Assembly: GCF_023065955.2 (NCBI RefSeq)
Contig: NW_026622786.1
Location: 47,106,938-47,170,937 of the forward strand
Length of the DNA: 64,000 bases
Direction: 5' to 3'
Source of the DNA: Ursus arctos
Lineage: Eukaryota > Chordata > Mammalia > Carnivora > Ursidae
In this document: positions 47,205-59,534 of the stretch, piece by piece
How positions within the stretch are numbered: position 1 is the stretch's first letter
Layout: each line of letters begins with the position of its first letter
Notes under the pieces: model-generated
The model's input: the letters and a program-made list of their open reading frames with translations, nothing else
Databases searched by the model: none
Told to the model about the DNA's origin: nothing
Translations under genes and position numbers: made by a program

Positions 47205-48020
47205 CTTTTCCCTTCTTAAATCTTGTGTATCTCTCCAAATCTTCCCCAGCACACGGAAAACCTTTTCCCACCCAGCATGATAAAGCCTGAAGCCTTGACA
47301 TTATGAATCCTCAACCCACATATTCACTCCCTCATCTGTGAGAGTCAAGGGGCAAAGGATGGCAGTTCTAGGTTTTAGGGACTTTTAACTCCCTCGCACA
47401 CCATTTTCTTCTGTTTTGGCAGCCACTTGCTACCCCTTCCCACGCCCAAAATTCTTTTTCTGTCTCCCAGATTAATTCACACTGGACTGTTAGTTCCTTG
47501 AAATAATGTGTTATAAGGCTCTGAATTAGTTAACTTAGGACCTCCAAAGAGGGCAGTGCTTAACGCAAAGATGACTGATGTGATTTCAGGTATCATTAAT
47601 AATCTGGCAGAGAGACACAGAGAGGTGGATTTTGCTTGCATTCCAAATCATGTATATTTAGCTACATTATCATTGCCATTTTCCTTTTTATCAAACCACA
47701 TAAAATTATAGCAGGTTTTTGTTTGTGATTTCTCCAGACGTGTGATTCTGTAGGATAGACTTTCTTTGTATGGGTCCTGTTGTTAAATTCATGCAAGTAT
47801 TCAACTCCGTACTCAGCTCCCCTTCTCAGTTTAGCCTCTTCACTTTTTATACCTCCTTCCTCTGTATGTTTTCCTCATCTGGAAAACATAATTCTCTATC
47901 CCCCCTTATTTTTTCTCTTATTCTTCAAATCATCCCCATGATACTATTTTTTTTTTTAATCTTCCTGCCTTATTCTATGTCTCTGGCCTCTATTTTTTTT
48001 TTTTTAATGTTTATATGTTT
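47205..48020. other. Unique DNA with two T-runs
   Basis: Nothing coding recognised. Two similar 'ctattttttttttt...aat' tracts occur at about 47944 and 47991. Confidence 0.35.
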
Positions 48021-48023
48021 GGC

Positions 48024-48205
48024 AGGGAGGACTCATCTCTAGGGAGTTCAGTGACCGATGTATGGCACGGCTGCCACGCTGTGTCAGCGGCATCAGGAAC
48101 CCCCCATGGCATGGATAGGGCCGTGTCATTAGAGTCAGAGCCTCTCCCTCTGCATGCTCATCTGGAGCCCTGAAAAGTGGTCTCAGGGAACAAAAAACCC
48201 GTATC
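48024..48205. other. CpG-enriched unique block
   Basis: About 180 bases of clearly higher G+C with CpGs in 'gaccgatg', 'gcacggctgccacgctg', 'cagcggc' and 'ggccgtg'. A T-rich tract and 'atgtttggcag' lie just before it, which looks like a splice acceptor on the plus strand, but no good donor follows. No repeat family recognised. Confidence 0.3.
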
Positions 48206-48209
48206 TTTC

Positions 48210-49610
48210 TTTATTACAGACTTAGAGCTGGAAAGAATTTCCAGATGATGTTTAAAATAGCCCCCAAAACATCCTTTATGAAGGGTTGCTCTTTCAAATT
48301 CCATATGGCAAAACTGATAATTTTACACACATCCACATCCTTCTAGTGAGTTAATTGTATAGGAAGGGAACTAAGAAGAGACTCAGAAAATAAAAGACTT
48401 TGATAAAGCAGATTTTACAAAAATCCACCGGTTTCTTTAATTCATCATAGTATTCCAGAATTTTTTCCCCCAGGCCATGAATAGAGGTAATTTTCTCTTT
48501 TGTGCCACAAATGGGGTGTTTATTTTCCTGCTGCTCTATGGTAGCTGAAATGCTGTGGGGAAGTGCTTCTGTACTATCTTCTCCGATGTGCTCTATCCCA
48601 GTGTAGTCGAATAAATTAGATCACTGAATACAACTAGGTGCATTCATGTTCCAGCAATGGTGGGTGAAAGGGTCAATGCCTTGCATTCTGTTTCTGCCCC
48701 TTTCTTTCATTGCTCAGCAGTGTACTGTTTGGTCGACATTATTTAGTCTTATTTCTGTACTCTCTCCCCCTTTGCCTACCCTTTCCATAGACCACTACTA
48801 TGTGAGTGGTTTGTATTTCTCCCTGGTAGCTGTTGCTTCCCACTCTCTCTCCTGCCTGTCTCTTTATCTCTTTTTTTTGTGCCAGACATGAAGCTGACAC
48901 CAGGACTTGATTGAAACCCTCGAGTAGCTCTTTCGCCACTTGCTATTCCTACATCTTGTTTCTTTTATCTGGATTCAGTAGTGAGAGTTATAGAACATAC
49001 AGGATTAAGTAGGTCTGGTAAAGAATTGGACATTAACTCTTTAGGAATTCCAGTGTGGGTGATGAGGCCATCCTATTGAAAAAAAAACCAGGTAGTTACT
49101 ACCTAAGCAGCTTGATCCCAGAGACAGCAAAGAAATGTCCCTTCCTAGAAATCTCTTGCTCACAAAACACTCAAAATTCTGCTTTTAAAGCATTGAACCT
49201 TTGAGTTAAATGTTTTTGCCTTAAAATATCAAGGTGGACATTGAAGTGTTTGGCTTTTATAGATCGTTGTAATGACCTCTAGTTTCTGCAATTCCCTGCT
49301 GCAAAATTATCATTTACTTTTTGCTCTCAAGAACTTTGTACTGGGGCAAGGTCAAAGGACAGAAGGACTGTGAGTAATCTCTAAAAGGGGAATTACTAGA
49401 AGGCAGCACTTTAAAGACACTGGTGAGACTGGGCTCTGAAAATCTGAAAATCTGACACAGTCTGATGAAGCTACCTATGGTAGGTCAAGATATCAAAGGA
49501 GGGTCTCTCCTATTATAGGTGACGCAGGGAGACCAGACTCTAATAAAATATTTTGGAACATCAGTCTTTCTCTCAGACCACCTTTATTCCATTGATCCAC
49601 ATCATGGATC
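48210..49610. other. Unique non-genic DNA
   Basis: No supportable feature. Confidence 0.35.
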
Positions 49611-49619
49611 CTCTCTGCA

Positions 49620-50050
49620 TGTGTCTGGAATTTGGAATCCCTTCATGGTATATGTTCTTGGAGGAGAGCATAAAAGGGGATGGGGCAGTATGTGAACAGG
49701 ACTGAGGTGGAAAGCAGGAAAGTTGCATTAGGTGAGAGAGAAGAAGCATAGGAGGAAGGCTAGTTCATAGAGCCAGGCTAGATACGGAAGGACATCTAAG
49801 AGTTACTGAGTTGTAGGGTCTGAAAAAGTGGAAAAGGAAACTTTTAAACATTCACTTAGCCAAGACAAATGTTTCCTTTAAATTTTCATAATGCACTATT
49901 GTATGGAACATATCTGGTAGATTAATGACCAGCTGTAGAGAAGGCCTAGAGCCCAATTTTAAGCCAGTGATAAATATTTTGGATTTAGAGGTTTAAATGT
50001 TTTTAGAAGGTAAGATATATTTTATGAAATGGTAAAACTAATTACTTTAC
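49620..50050 (+). repeat. Possible old L1M-like repeat
   Basis: 'aggctagttcatagagccag' and 'cattcacttagcc...' followed by 'ttttaagccagtgataaata' vaguely follow the family described at 12975. Weak. Confidence 0.3.
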
Positions 50051-50059
50051 TATGTATAG

Positions 50060-50665
50060 AAGTCTTACACACTGAAACCAAATTTAATTAGCTGTGTCTT
50101 TCCAGATGAGATTAGAGAACAAATAAATATCAATATAAATATATATGAGCATTTTCACTTTCATGTACTAAAGATTTTGCTTTCCTTTCCCTTTTACAGT
50201 ATTTGCTTATATATTTTCTCAGCTAACACATTTCAAGTGCTCTCTTTTCCAATTTCCTTCTCGTGAGCAAAGTTATCCTCATTTCAAACATGAGAAACCC
50301 TGATGGTTAGAGAAAATTATTTCATCAAGTATAATGCACTTCCAAGTATGGTGAAGCAATGTGAGTTGTCTACCAATTAGAGAATGAATAAACAAGTCTG
50401 TCAAATACCCTAATTTTCTAGATAGTCTGGGGAGCCACTGATGTAAAATAAATGGAATTCTTAATGGATTCAAAGAGATAAAGTAATTTTGCTTCTTTTC
50501 TATGCATTACTCCATGGTTACCATTTCTAGAAACCGTAAAACTGTATATATGTGTAATTTAATATATTTATCTATATATTTTCAAAGTTATTACATGAAA
50601 AATCTAGGACATGAATATACTCTTCCCATTTCCTCCAGAAACTGTGTAAAGTACAACATACAGTT
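50060..50665. other. Unique AT-rich non-genic DNA
   Basis: No supportable feature. Confidence 0.35.
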
Positions 50666-50669
50666 ATGT

Positions 50670-50860
50670 GGACTCCAGTTTTAGGCTGCCCACTTTCAAA
50701 TCTCAGTTCTGAGATTTATTTGTGATATAACCTTGGGCAAGTAACTTAACCTCTCTCTGCACTCCAGTTTGCTCATATATGACACCCCTATGAAGATTAA
50801 ATGAGCTATTACACATAAAGTGCTTACCACAGTGCTTTGAATGTTTTTATTATATAGAAT
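50670..50860 (+). repeat. MIR SINE, sense
   Basis: 'ataaccttgggcaagtaact', 'taacctctctctgcactcca' and 'attaaatgagctattacaca' are a well-preserved MIR centre and 3' part. Confidence 0.88.
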
Positions 50861-50939
50861 AGCAGGGAAATGTTTTCATGACTTGAAAGGTACACTGAAG
50901 GGAGAGGTTCAAGGAAAATTCACCCCATCTTCATTTCGT

Positions 50940-51083
50940 TTTTCAGTATTCCAAACACTTTAATATATGTGATACTTTGCAAATTATTACGATTTATGCC
51001 TCTTTCTCTTTATGATTATGATTTTGCCTGTGAGGAAGAGATTATTCTCCTTTTAGAAGAGGAATCTGAAGCTCACAAAGATT
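50940..51083 (-). repeat. MIR fragment, antisense
   Basis: 'ttccaaacactttaatatat' followed by 'gaggaagagattattctcct' and 'gaatctgaagctcacaaaga' is the antisense 3' half of MIR. Confidence 0.6.
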
Positions 51084-51084
51084 A

Positions 51085-51370
51085 GTGCTGTGTGATGCAG
51101 AGGTTAGGAACCCAGATTCTGGAGACAGACTGCCTTGTTCTGCATTATGCTGCCACGTACATGCTGGGTGGTCCCAGGTGATAAATTTCTCTAAGACTAA
51201 AGTTCTTCATCTGTAAAGTGGGGATAATGGTAGTATTTGTCATGTATGGTTGTTGTATGGATTAATTCAGTTGTAATATATGTAAAAGGCTTATAAAATG
51301 CTTAGTTTATAATAAGTACTCTAATAAAGTTAGTTATTATTTTTATGTTATTATTGTTATTATTAAAAGC
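51085..51370 (+). repeat. MIR SINE, sense, near full length
   Basis: 'gcagaggttaggaacccaga', 'ttctggagacagactgcctt', 'cttcatctgtaaagtgggga' and 'taataagtactctaataaag' cover MIR from near its 5' end to the tail. Confidence 0.9.
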
Positions 51371-51474
51371 ATGCTTAATTTATATAGCTAGAGCACAGTA
51401 AACACAGACCGGGAATCCTGGCCTTGTGAATGAAAATATTTATGTTGCTATTAGAATATTAGGAATTTCTCTGA

Positions 51475-51730
51475 ATAATAATAATAAGGCATTGCCTGAG
51501 CTCTTACTATATTTCAGGAATTCTTATATGAACTTTACATGGATTCTTTCAATTATTCTTCATCACAACTATATGAAGTAAGACTTCATTGATTTTTTTT
51601 AAGTAAGACTTCATATTGTCTTCTCTATACATAATCCAACTGAGATTATGAGAGGTTAAATTATTTGCCCAAGATCTCCAGAATTCCTACAAAAGTGGTT
51701 CAACGCCACCCAGAGTCTGGATAACATTTG
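51475..51730 (-). repeat. MIR SINE, antisense, with small duplication
   Basis: 'gcctgagctcttactatatt', 'aactttacatggattctttc', 'gattatgagaggttaaatta' and 'tttgcccaagatctcc' follow antisense MIR. 'aagtaagacttcat' occurs twice (about 51581 and 51601), separated by a T-run. Confidence 0.8.
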
Positions 51731-51739
51731 CAAATTTTA

Positions 51740-54025
51740 ATTTGATTATTTGTCTCTGATTTCCAAATTTTCCATAATGAGTATATGTTAGTTTTACAGG
51801 TAGAAAAAAATGGATGTTAAAAATTATTTCAACAGAATAACTCTTCTGTTAAGCAGTAGAACCCTGAGGGCATTATACACAATCGGTGATGACCAAGTTG
51901 TAGAATGAGAACAAGTTAGGATCATGTGCTTGTGGATGGGTAGGAGGCAGGAAAGAAGAAAGAAGGGAAAGGGAAAAGAGAACCAAAGGTAGCAGGGAGA
52001 TAACTGAAATGGCAGACTTCAACTTCTCAAACTTCAACTTCTCAAAGCTTTTACTCAGAGCTAGATTTACATCACAGAATGTGATGGCACAAAATGTTTC
52101 AAAGAGACACGTTTTATCATAGTTGGATTAGTGGAAGCATTGACACTCCTTTGACATTATGATTCTATGACTCATAGAAGAATTTCATAAATGTTTTAAA
52201 TCACGGTTCTTTAAAGAAGAGCTGATTATTTTCAGTTAAAAAATATGTCAATTACATTTTAAAGTTACAGATAGAAGAAATAACCAGTTATAATAAGAGC
52301 AGAGTTTACTCCAGTGTGTCTCATCTGTAGGCATTCTTACTGTTGGGACCAGTTGACTCCGTATTTGTGAACACATATTCATCGCTTGCAGAGGTATGTA
52401 TCCCTTTGTCTGACCTCCTTGGTGAGACTCACGGTCATTTGTTCTTTATAGGTTTTTTCTTTCCGAGGCTATAGTTGTCCACAAAGCTGTGTGAACTTCT
52501 GAAAGCTTAACAAGAGCAGTTGGAGAGGAGTGAAGTGTGTTTAATTTGATTCTATTTGCTGAAGGTAAAACTGACTCAAGTCAAGACCCTGTGGAGGGTG
52601 CAGACATTTTTGGAAAGTGGTGAATGATGTTCTGCTCTGCAAATGTAGGCATCACACTCCTCCATTACATGCTCCAAAGGATTAACTTATGTCAGTTAAA
52701 AAATCTATTCTATTTGTCTTTGCCATTAAATTAAAAACAAACAAACAAAAAAAAAAAATTAATCTGATTTTTCTCTTGGGAAAAGAAATGTGTTTTCCAT
52801 TATTTCATTTTTCTGATATCATTGTGTAGAAATATTTATATCTTCACCAACGTATATAAGTAAAATTGCTATCTTTAATTTATTTATTAAGTTCTGTCAT
52901 GATTAATAGTTTGAAGAATTTGAAGTTTAGCTTTGAAGCAGTTTTTCTTAGCTTTTGCAGATATTGCCTACAATGGGCAAAATAATTTAAATTGCAAAAT
53001 GATCTTAATGATTAGCAAATGATTATGATTCATGCTATTTTTCTCTATGACTATACTATTAAACATAGTTTAAAAGGAACAGTTTTTATTTTAAGCTTAT
53101 CAAATCTAGCTAACATGTACAGGGATTTTGTTCTGTGTACAAGATTCATCAGAACTACAATGATGCAGAGTCCATGAACACCAAAGAGAGTTCTGGAGAA
53201 GAAATAGTCCCAGTGAAATATGCATATGTGAGATAGGACGCAGTTATCTTTCCATCCATGCTGTTAGAAGGACGCTCACCATTTTCTTGATCTTAGATGC
53301 TTAGCCTTTCAAGGATTTCTCCCTTAGGGATAGGTTTTTGTGAATTATACTTCATTTGTACTTGTTGATATCCTCCTTAATTAATCTTTGTGCCAGGCAC
53401 TCTCTAATTGAAATCATTTTAATTAAATAATTTTGCTTTGTTTGTCCCTCTATTTGAGTACCTGAATCCACTTGGAGTTTTAAATGTATCCAAACATTAT
53501 GTAGCCTGCTCCAAGTTAATGAGTCCACATTTATTGAACCCCTGCTGTATGCATTGTAATGAAATAAGTTGTGGATTTGTTTCGAGGAAATAATAGATAC
53601 AGTTGCTAACTTTATGCAACTCAGAAAGCAGCCAGAAAACAGGAGTCAGATGTTTTGAAATCAATAAATTGTTATTTTTTGTGTGAAGAGAGCGTCGAAC
53701 TAAAATTAAAGAAGCTGGGAATCTAGGCTGGGTGTACTGAACTGTCAAGATACTGTGTTTTCTGTGCTATGCCAAATAATGGGATAAAGGAATCGTACCT
53801 CTTTGAGCAAGAGTCAATGAGGATTAATGGGAGATTTGTGTGTGTGTGATATGGTGAAAGTTGTTCAGAAGAAAAAGAATCATATACACTCACATGAGTT
53901 TAATATCGAACTTGGATGTTTCAGGGTTCAAAATAAATGCATATCTATACTTGGGCCTTAGTTTGAATTTGTAAAACCTAAAGATTCAAGAGAGATTGCA
54001 TTTTTGAAAATTAGATTTTCATTCA
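51740..54025. other. Unique non-genic DNA with a 15-bp tandem repeat
   Basis: No gene recognised. 'acttcaacttctcaa' is present twice in tandem at 52016-52045. The frame at 53497-53748 has no domain. Confidence 0.4.
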
Positions 54026-54029
54026 CTGC

Positions 54030-54043
54030 CATATATATATGTG

Positions 54044-54074
<31 letters not shown>

Positions 54075-54099
54075 ATATATACACATATATATATATTTT
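54030..54099. repeat. (TA)n-rich microsatellite
   Basis: About 70 bases of TA with scattered CA and GT units. Confidence 0.95.
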
Positions 54100-54429
54100 A
54101 CTTAAACATCTTGAAACTTATTTCTTCTATAAATTGAAAGAACCAGGTAGTAATAATGTAACAAATTACTTGTCTATGGGACATTGTTCATTAAATGCAA
54201 AAAACAGAAATCATTAGGCCTATTGCTACCTCCACAACATATACAATGCCAATATATGATTTATTCTTCCCAATGAGAGCTCAATGGTTCTAATCTAGGT
54301 GTGTATTTAAAATTCTTCTAAAACAGTTCACATTCTAAAAACAGTTCACGTCATGAATATAAACTGCAGAGCAAGTTTCTTCTTTTTTCTTTTTTCTTTT
54401 CTTTCCCTCCCACACCCACCCCACTGATC

Positions 54430-55125
54430 CATGAAGATTTTAATCTCTCTAACCCTCTCACATCTCAGTAGATGATCTCACTTCCTACTGACTGGAAATT
54501 CTGGAGACATCAGACATAAGCCATATTGTTGTTGTAGTGCTGTATTCTTCAGACACTGAGATTCAAAACCTTGTATTCATAGTGACATCTCCTTCTTATT
54601 CAGGTTATTCTTCCCACTAAACCTTGCAGAGCCTATTACCTAATAGGTCTTCATAATCCTTCTTTGTTGTTCCCCACTGCTCTGTCATGATACTTTCAAG
54701 CAGTCACCTTTCTGCTGCCTACTCCATTTCTATCAAGTCTGCACCTGTCAAATGCTTCAAGTACCAAGCCCTATTCTTTCATGTTCTGGAACTAAACCTC
54801 CCACCCTACACATTCATAAAACTGAGCTAATCTTCCTTGGAAGGAGACTTACGCTTTCTTCTGGCATTGCATAAGACTTTGTTGTATCCTCCACTGGGTC
54901 ATCTGTCCTCTTTTTTTAATTGTGTAATCAGCCCAATGATGCTTTCCTCCTGCAACAAATCCTCTGTGTTAATCTTCTTTGTCCAAACTCTCAGAGAGTA
55001 TTACCCATTTCTCATAGTAACTTTCAATGTCAGTCTAGAACCATAGCTTTTCATGTAATTTTTCTCTCTACTATTAGATGCTAAGTTCTTTATGGTAAGG
55101 AACATTATCATGCTTTCGCCAATGG
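54430..55125 (+). repeat. Possible L2-like remnant
   Basis: A pyrimidine-rich stretch ending 'gatgctaagttctttatggt' then 'aaggaacattatcatgc' is laid out like an L2 3' region, but I could not match its centre with confidence. Confidence 0.35.
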
Positions 55126-55229
55126 CTCTTGAGGTCTAATGAGAAGTATGACAAAGTCTCTCACAGACAAAATATTAGCCCTGCAGTGTGTAAGTGATGA
55201 GAGGGATGAAGATACTGTTGTTATAGGAG

Positions 55230-55660
55230 CGCAGAAGTGGGGTATCTAACTCAATCTCAGAGTTTGGAAAAACTTTTAAGAAGGGATCACACATAGACTG
55301 GAATATAATGAAATATGAAAATGAATGGAGAGTGAAGTGAATGAAAGAGAGGAAGCCAAATAAAGGAGGATGAGAAGAATATTTTCAGCAGAGGAGATAA
55401 CAGAGAAACAGGGGAGTATTGAGGCATGAGGCTCCAATAGAGACTGGTATTAACAGAACTAAGTACCTGGGTAGGAAATGCAAACAAGTCAGACTGCTTG
55501 AGACTTGAGTTAATATGTGATCATAATATTGCATATTTTTGATGTTGGAGTGGAACCTTGGACGATATCATGTAATATGCTAAGGATCTTGGACTTAAAC
55601 ATTTCGTAGATGAAAAGAAACCATCAAGGTGGGAATTGGTTATGATAAAGGGATTTTGAA
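55230..55660 (+). repeat. Old L1M-like repeat
   Basis: 'ggaaccttggacgatatcat', 'gctaaggatcttggacttaa' and 'gaaaccatcaaggtgggaat' match the 3' portion of the family at 12975. Confidence 0.55.
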
Positions 55661-55664
55661 AGCA

Positions 55665-55835
55665 GATGCACATTTATATCCTAACTTTGCCACATGCTGT
55701 GTGCCCGTGGGGGTGAAGAGATGTTCCTCAACTGTAAGAGATAGAGAATAATATTTGACTCATTGTTAGAAGAGTTAAATGAGATAATGTAGATATAGCA
55801 TCCTATGGGATATTACTTAGATATTGCTTTTTTCT
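55665..55835 (+). repeat. MIR SINE, sense
   Basis: 'taactttgccacatgctgtg', 'ttcctcaactgtaagagata' and 'gttaaatgagataatgtaga' are the centre and 3' part of MIR. Confidence 0.7.
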
Positions 55836-56139
55836 CTATTGCTTAGGATAAATTTTAGCACAAATAATCTTTGTGAACGAACCACAATGCTGTGCATCAG
55901 AAAAGGGGTCCTATGTTGACTCTGTGTTGCCAACTAATAATGGCTTACATTTGAATTTTTCTTAGTTGTGTTTTTAGATTGGATTTTTATTTCTATTGAA
56001 GTAATGCATATTCATACTTTAAAGTCAAAAAATAATGCAAGGTTTCCCACTGCTGTGTCAGAAGCAACCTCTTATAACTGTTTAAGCTGTTTCTTCCAGC
56101 ACATCTTTTCATTTTTCTGAACAATATGTTTATTCCATT

Positions 56140-57227
56140 ATTTGAAGATTTCATTTATTTTTTTGTTATGTAATATTAGTCATCATCCAGTACATCATTA
56201 GTTTTTGATGTAGTGTTCCATGATTCATTGTTTGTGTTTAACACCCAGTGCTCTTTGCAGTACATGCCCTCCTTAATACCCATCACCAGGCTAACCCATA
56301 CACCCACCCCCCTCCCCTCTGAAACCCTCAGTTTGTTTCCCAGAATCCATAGTCTCTCATGGTTTGTCTCCCCCTCTGATGTCCTCCATGCTATTCCTTA
56401 TATTCCACATATAAGTGACACTATATGATAATTGTCTTTCTCTGCTTGACTTATTTCACTTAGCATAATCCCTTTCAGTTCCATCCATGTTGATGCAAAT
56501 GGTGGGTATTCATCCTTCCTGATGGCTAAGTATTCTATTGTATATATATACTACATCTTCTTTATCCATTCATCTGTTGAAGGACATCTCGGCTCCTTCC
56601 ACAGCTTGGCTACTGTGGACATTGCTGCTATGAACATTGGGGTGCCTGTGCCCCTTCTTTTCACTACACCTGTATCTTTGGGGTAAATACCCAGTAGTGT
56701 GATTTCTGGGTCATAGGGTAGCTCTATTTTTAACTTTTTGAGGAACCTCCATACTGTTTTCCAACATGGCTGTACCAACTTGCATTCTCACCAGCAGTGT
56801 AAGAGGGTTTCCCGTTCTCTGCATCCTCTCCAACATTTGTTGTTTCCTGCCTTGTTAATTTTTGCCATTCTAATTGGTGTAAGGTGGTATCTCAATGTGG
56901 TTTTGATTTGAATTTCCCTGATGGCTAATGATATTGAACATTTTTTCATGTGTCTGTTAGGCTTTCGTATGTCTTCTTTGGAGAAGTGTCTGTTCATGTC
57001 TTTAGCCCATTTTTTGACTTGATTATTTGTTTTTTTGGGTGTTGAGTTTGAGAGTTCTTTATAGATCTCAGATACCAGCCCTTTATCTGAACTGTCTTTT
57101 GCAAGTATCTTCTCCCATTCTGTGGGTTGCCTCTTTGTTTCGTTGACTGTTTCCTTTGTTGTGCAGAAGCTTTTTATCTTGATGAAGTCCCACAAGTTCA
57201 TTTCCACTTTTGTTTCCCTTGCCTTTA
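56140..57227 (-). mobile_element. 5'-truncated carnivore L1, antisense
   Basis: The minus strand holds the C-terminal part of L1 ORF2 (57207 down to about 56551) followed by the 3' untranslated region and a short A-rich tail near 56160. Residues typical of the ORF2 C-terminus are visible, such as [28 protein letters not shown] and CPSTDEWIKKM. An in-frame TGA at about 56786 splits the frame and other changes have accumulated, so the copy is dead. It is better preserved than the L1 at 19-20.8 kb. The flanks hold 'tgaagattt' and 'taaagattt', a possible target duplication. Confidence 0.92.
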
Positions 57228-57344
57228 AAGATTTTAAAACTGAGGCATTTCTAATGATTTACAAATATAGAAGGTGAAATTTTAGCTCTCCTACCCCTTT
57301 CCCACTTATATGTATTTCTCCCACTTCTTTCTCTCTCTCTTACA

Positions 57345-57678
57345 CAGTTGACCCTTGAACAATATTGGGTTTGAATTGTATGGGTTCTCTTTTAGGTGGA
57401 CTTTTTTTTTAAATAAATACAATACATTCCTATATGTATTTTCTGTTCTTTATGATTGTCTTAGTAATATTTTTTTTCCTCTTAGTTTATTTTAAGAATA
57501 CAGTGTATAATACATGTAACACAAAATATGTATTGATCAACTCTTTATGTTAGCAAGGCCTCTGGTCAGCAGTGAGCTATTAGTAGTTAAGTTTCAGGGA
57601 AGTCAAAAGTTATATAAGGCTTTTCAACCGAGTAGGGGTTTGGTGACCCTAACCACCACACTGTTCAAGGGTCAACTG
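57345..57678 (+). mobile_element. MER2-type (Tigger-related) DNA transposon
   Basis: The terminal inverted repeats 'cagttgacccttgaacaa' and 'ttcaagggtcaactg' lie 334 bp apart, and the centre ('ttagtagttaagtttcaggg', 'agtcaaaagttatataaggc') follows the MER2 consensus, so it is nearly full length. It is flanked on the right by the expected TA. It encodes no transposase. Confidence 0.93.
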
Positions 57679-57684
57679 TAGTTG

Positions 57685-58855
57685 TATCACATTTTGAAGT
57701 TAAATGAATAATCACTAATCAAAATGACTGTAAAGATTGTTTACATCTGAATTACATGTATGCCACATACAGTAGTATATTTAATAGTATATTTAATAAA
57801 TGTCTTTTTATTTCACTTGCACAGTTTTTGTACACCTACGTTTAAATTGTCTGAAAACTTTCTAATTTAACATTTCAGATGTTCTGTTTATTTTTCTTAC
57901 AGACTTATATTGTTTTTATCCAACAACTCTTTGTTGCTTCATGGACACACTATCCTCTTTTACTTCTCTGAAACTATTATTGATGTGATTTTTTTCCCTA
58001 AATGTTCTGCTTTTTATATCACCTTCATTTTCTTGGTGTTTCTTTGTCAGTTTCATTATTTTTCTCACATGCTTGATGATGCCTTCTGTTTATTCATACT
58101 AAGGAGACTATGCAACTGGTAGAGCTGTGTGTATGACTAGTTGGATTCACTGTGGAATGATTAAGTGTAAGTAATTTGGTCATTTCTTTGGGGACCTCCA
58201 AAATCAAAATCTCTTGGTCATGTCTTTGGGATGTGACCGAAAGCTTTCTTCAAAGTTAAAAAAAAAAAAAAAAATACCTATCACCTCCCTCGGATAGGAT
58301 GAGAGCCGGTTTGCCATTTTTCTGGTAGATGCATAGAGGGGAAGAAACCGTGGGTTTCATTGTTTTAAAGGTAAACTTCCCACTTCTATACCTGTTTTCA
58401 CTATGATGTCTTAACCACTCTTTGGCATGGTGTCCTTGAGTTTGGAGTCTCTGGTTTAATTTTCTTGGCTTCATAAAGTAGAGAAGTGTCTAAGTTATAG
58501 CAAATTTGAAGCAATTATCTTTTTATTCAACTCCACCCCCACTCACACTTTCTAAATGTAGTGCTTCCAATTTTTTAACTCTTCTAAGGTTCTGTGGCTC
58601 AGATTGGGTTGTTGGGTTTTGGTCATAATCTCAGAAGGAAATGAATTTCCAGCCTTTTCTACTTTATGAAGTCCCTAACCAATCATCCACAGGCTTCCTA
58701 GCATCTAGAAAGTTTCTTCTCATCGATCGTCTTGTCTATTTTTTTAATTCTTATTGTCCTTGTGGGTTATTCTTTATTGACGTTTTAGTGTGATTGTGGG
58801 AGTAATTGAAGAGGTAGACATTTTATCTGGAACTTCAACCCCACATTTGAAAATT
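57685..58855. other. Unique non-genic DNA with a poly-A run
   Basis: A run of about 17 A lies at 58258-58275 with no recognisable retrocopy to its left. Part of 58700-58850 may be old L1 3' sequence, but not convincingly. Confidence 0.35.
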
Positions 58856-58861
58856 TCAAAA

Positions 58862-58975
58862 TGCTTTTATATTGATCATCTGATTTGATTCTCACAGCAT
58901 CTGGAATGTTTCACAGATGGAGTAAGTATTATCTCTGTTTTGTAAGTTGTGGAAACAGCTTCTTGAGCTGGTTTT
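58862..58975 (-). repeat. MIR fragment, antisense
   Basis: 'gcttttatattgatcatctg' and 'gattctcacagcatctgg' resemble the antisense 3' half of MIR. Confidence 0.45.
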
Positions 58976-58979
58976 CATA

Positions 58980-59320
58980 GTTGTTATGTAGCACTTTTAG
59001 GATCTTAATGTGGTTTTATCTTCAGTGCTCCTTTTGATAAATCACAAAGTCCAGGATAGAATGTGGGCACATTATCGGGACCTCAGGAATAAATGTAGGA
59101 AATAGAGAAATAAACTTTAACATCATGGCACAAACAAAAGATCTTTTAAATATTGAGTGACGTCTACATTATTTTTATATTTAACTATTCTTTATTCAAA
59201 GAAGACAAAACACTCTCCATATTTAAACTAAGTGTTGGCTCTTGCTGAATCTCGTATATATGCCTGGCAGCACATAGTTGTCAGGGTTTAGTATGACCTG
59301 TATCTCTATCACCGTTATGA
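58980..59320. other. Unique non-genic DNA
   Basis: No supportable feature. Confidence 0.35.
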
Positions 59321-59332
59321 AGAAGCATCTGA

Positions 59333-59534
59333 TTTTTTTTTTTTAAAGATTTTTATTTATTTATTTGACAGAGAGAGAGACAGCCAGCGAGAGAGGGAAC
59401 ACAAGCAGGGGGAGTGGGAGAGGAAGAAGCAGGCTCATAGCGGAGGAGCCTGATGTGGGACTCGATCCCGGAACGCCGGGATCACGCCCTGAGCCGAAGG
59501 CAGGCGCTTAACCGCTGTGCCACCCAGGCGCCCC
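59333..59534 (-). repeat. Young CAN-SINE, antisense, target duplication
   Basis: Same subfamily and near-identical body to 35436 and 60649, including 'gagccgaaggcaggcgctta'. 'agaagcatctga', plus up to four T of the tail, is repeated at 59321 and 59535. The 63-codon plus frame over it is an artefact. Confidence 0.98.

Noticed and set aside
56551..57207. Two adjacent minus frames that look like a real protein
   Set aside because: They are the C-terminal part of a dead L1 ORF2, interrupted by a stop, not a host gene.
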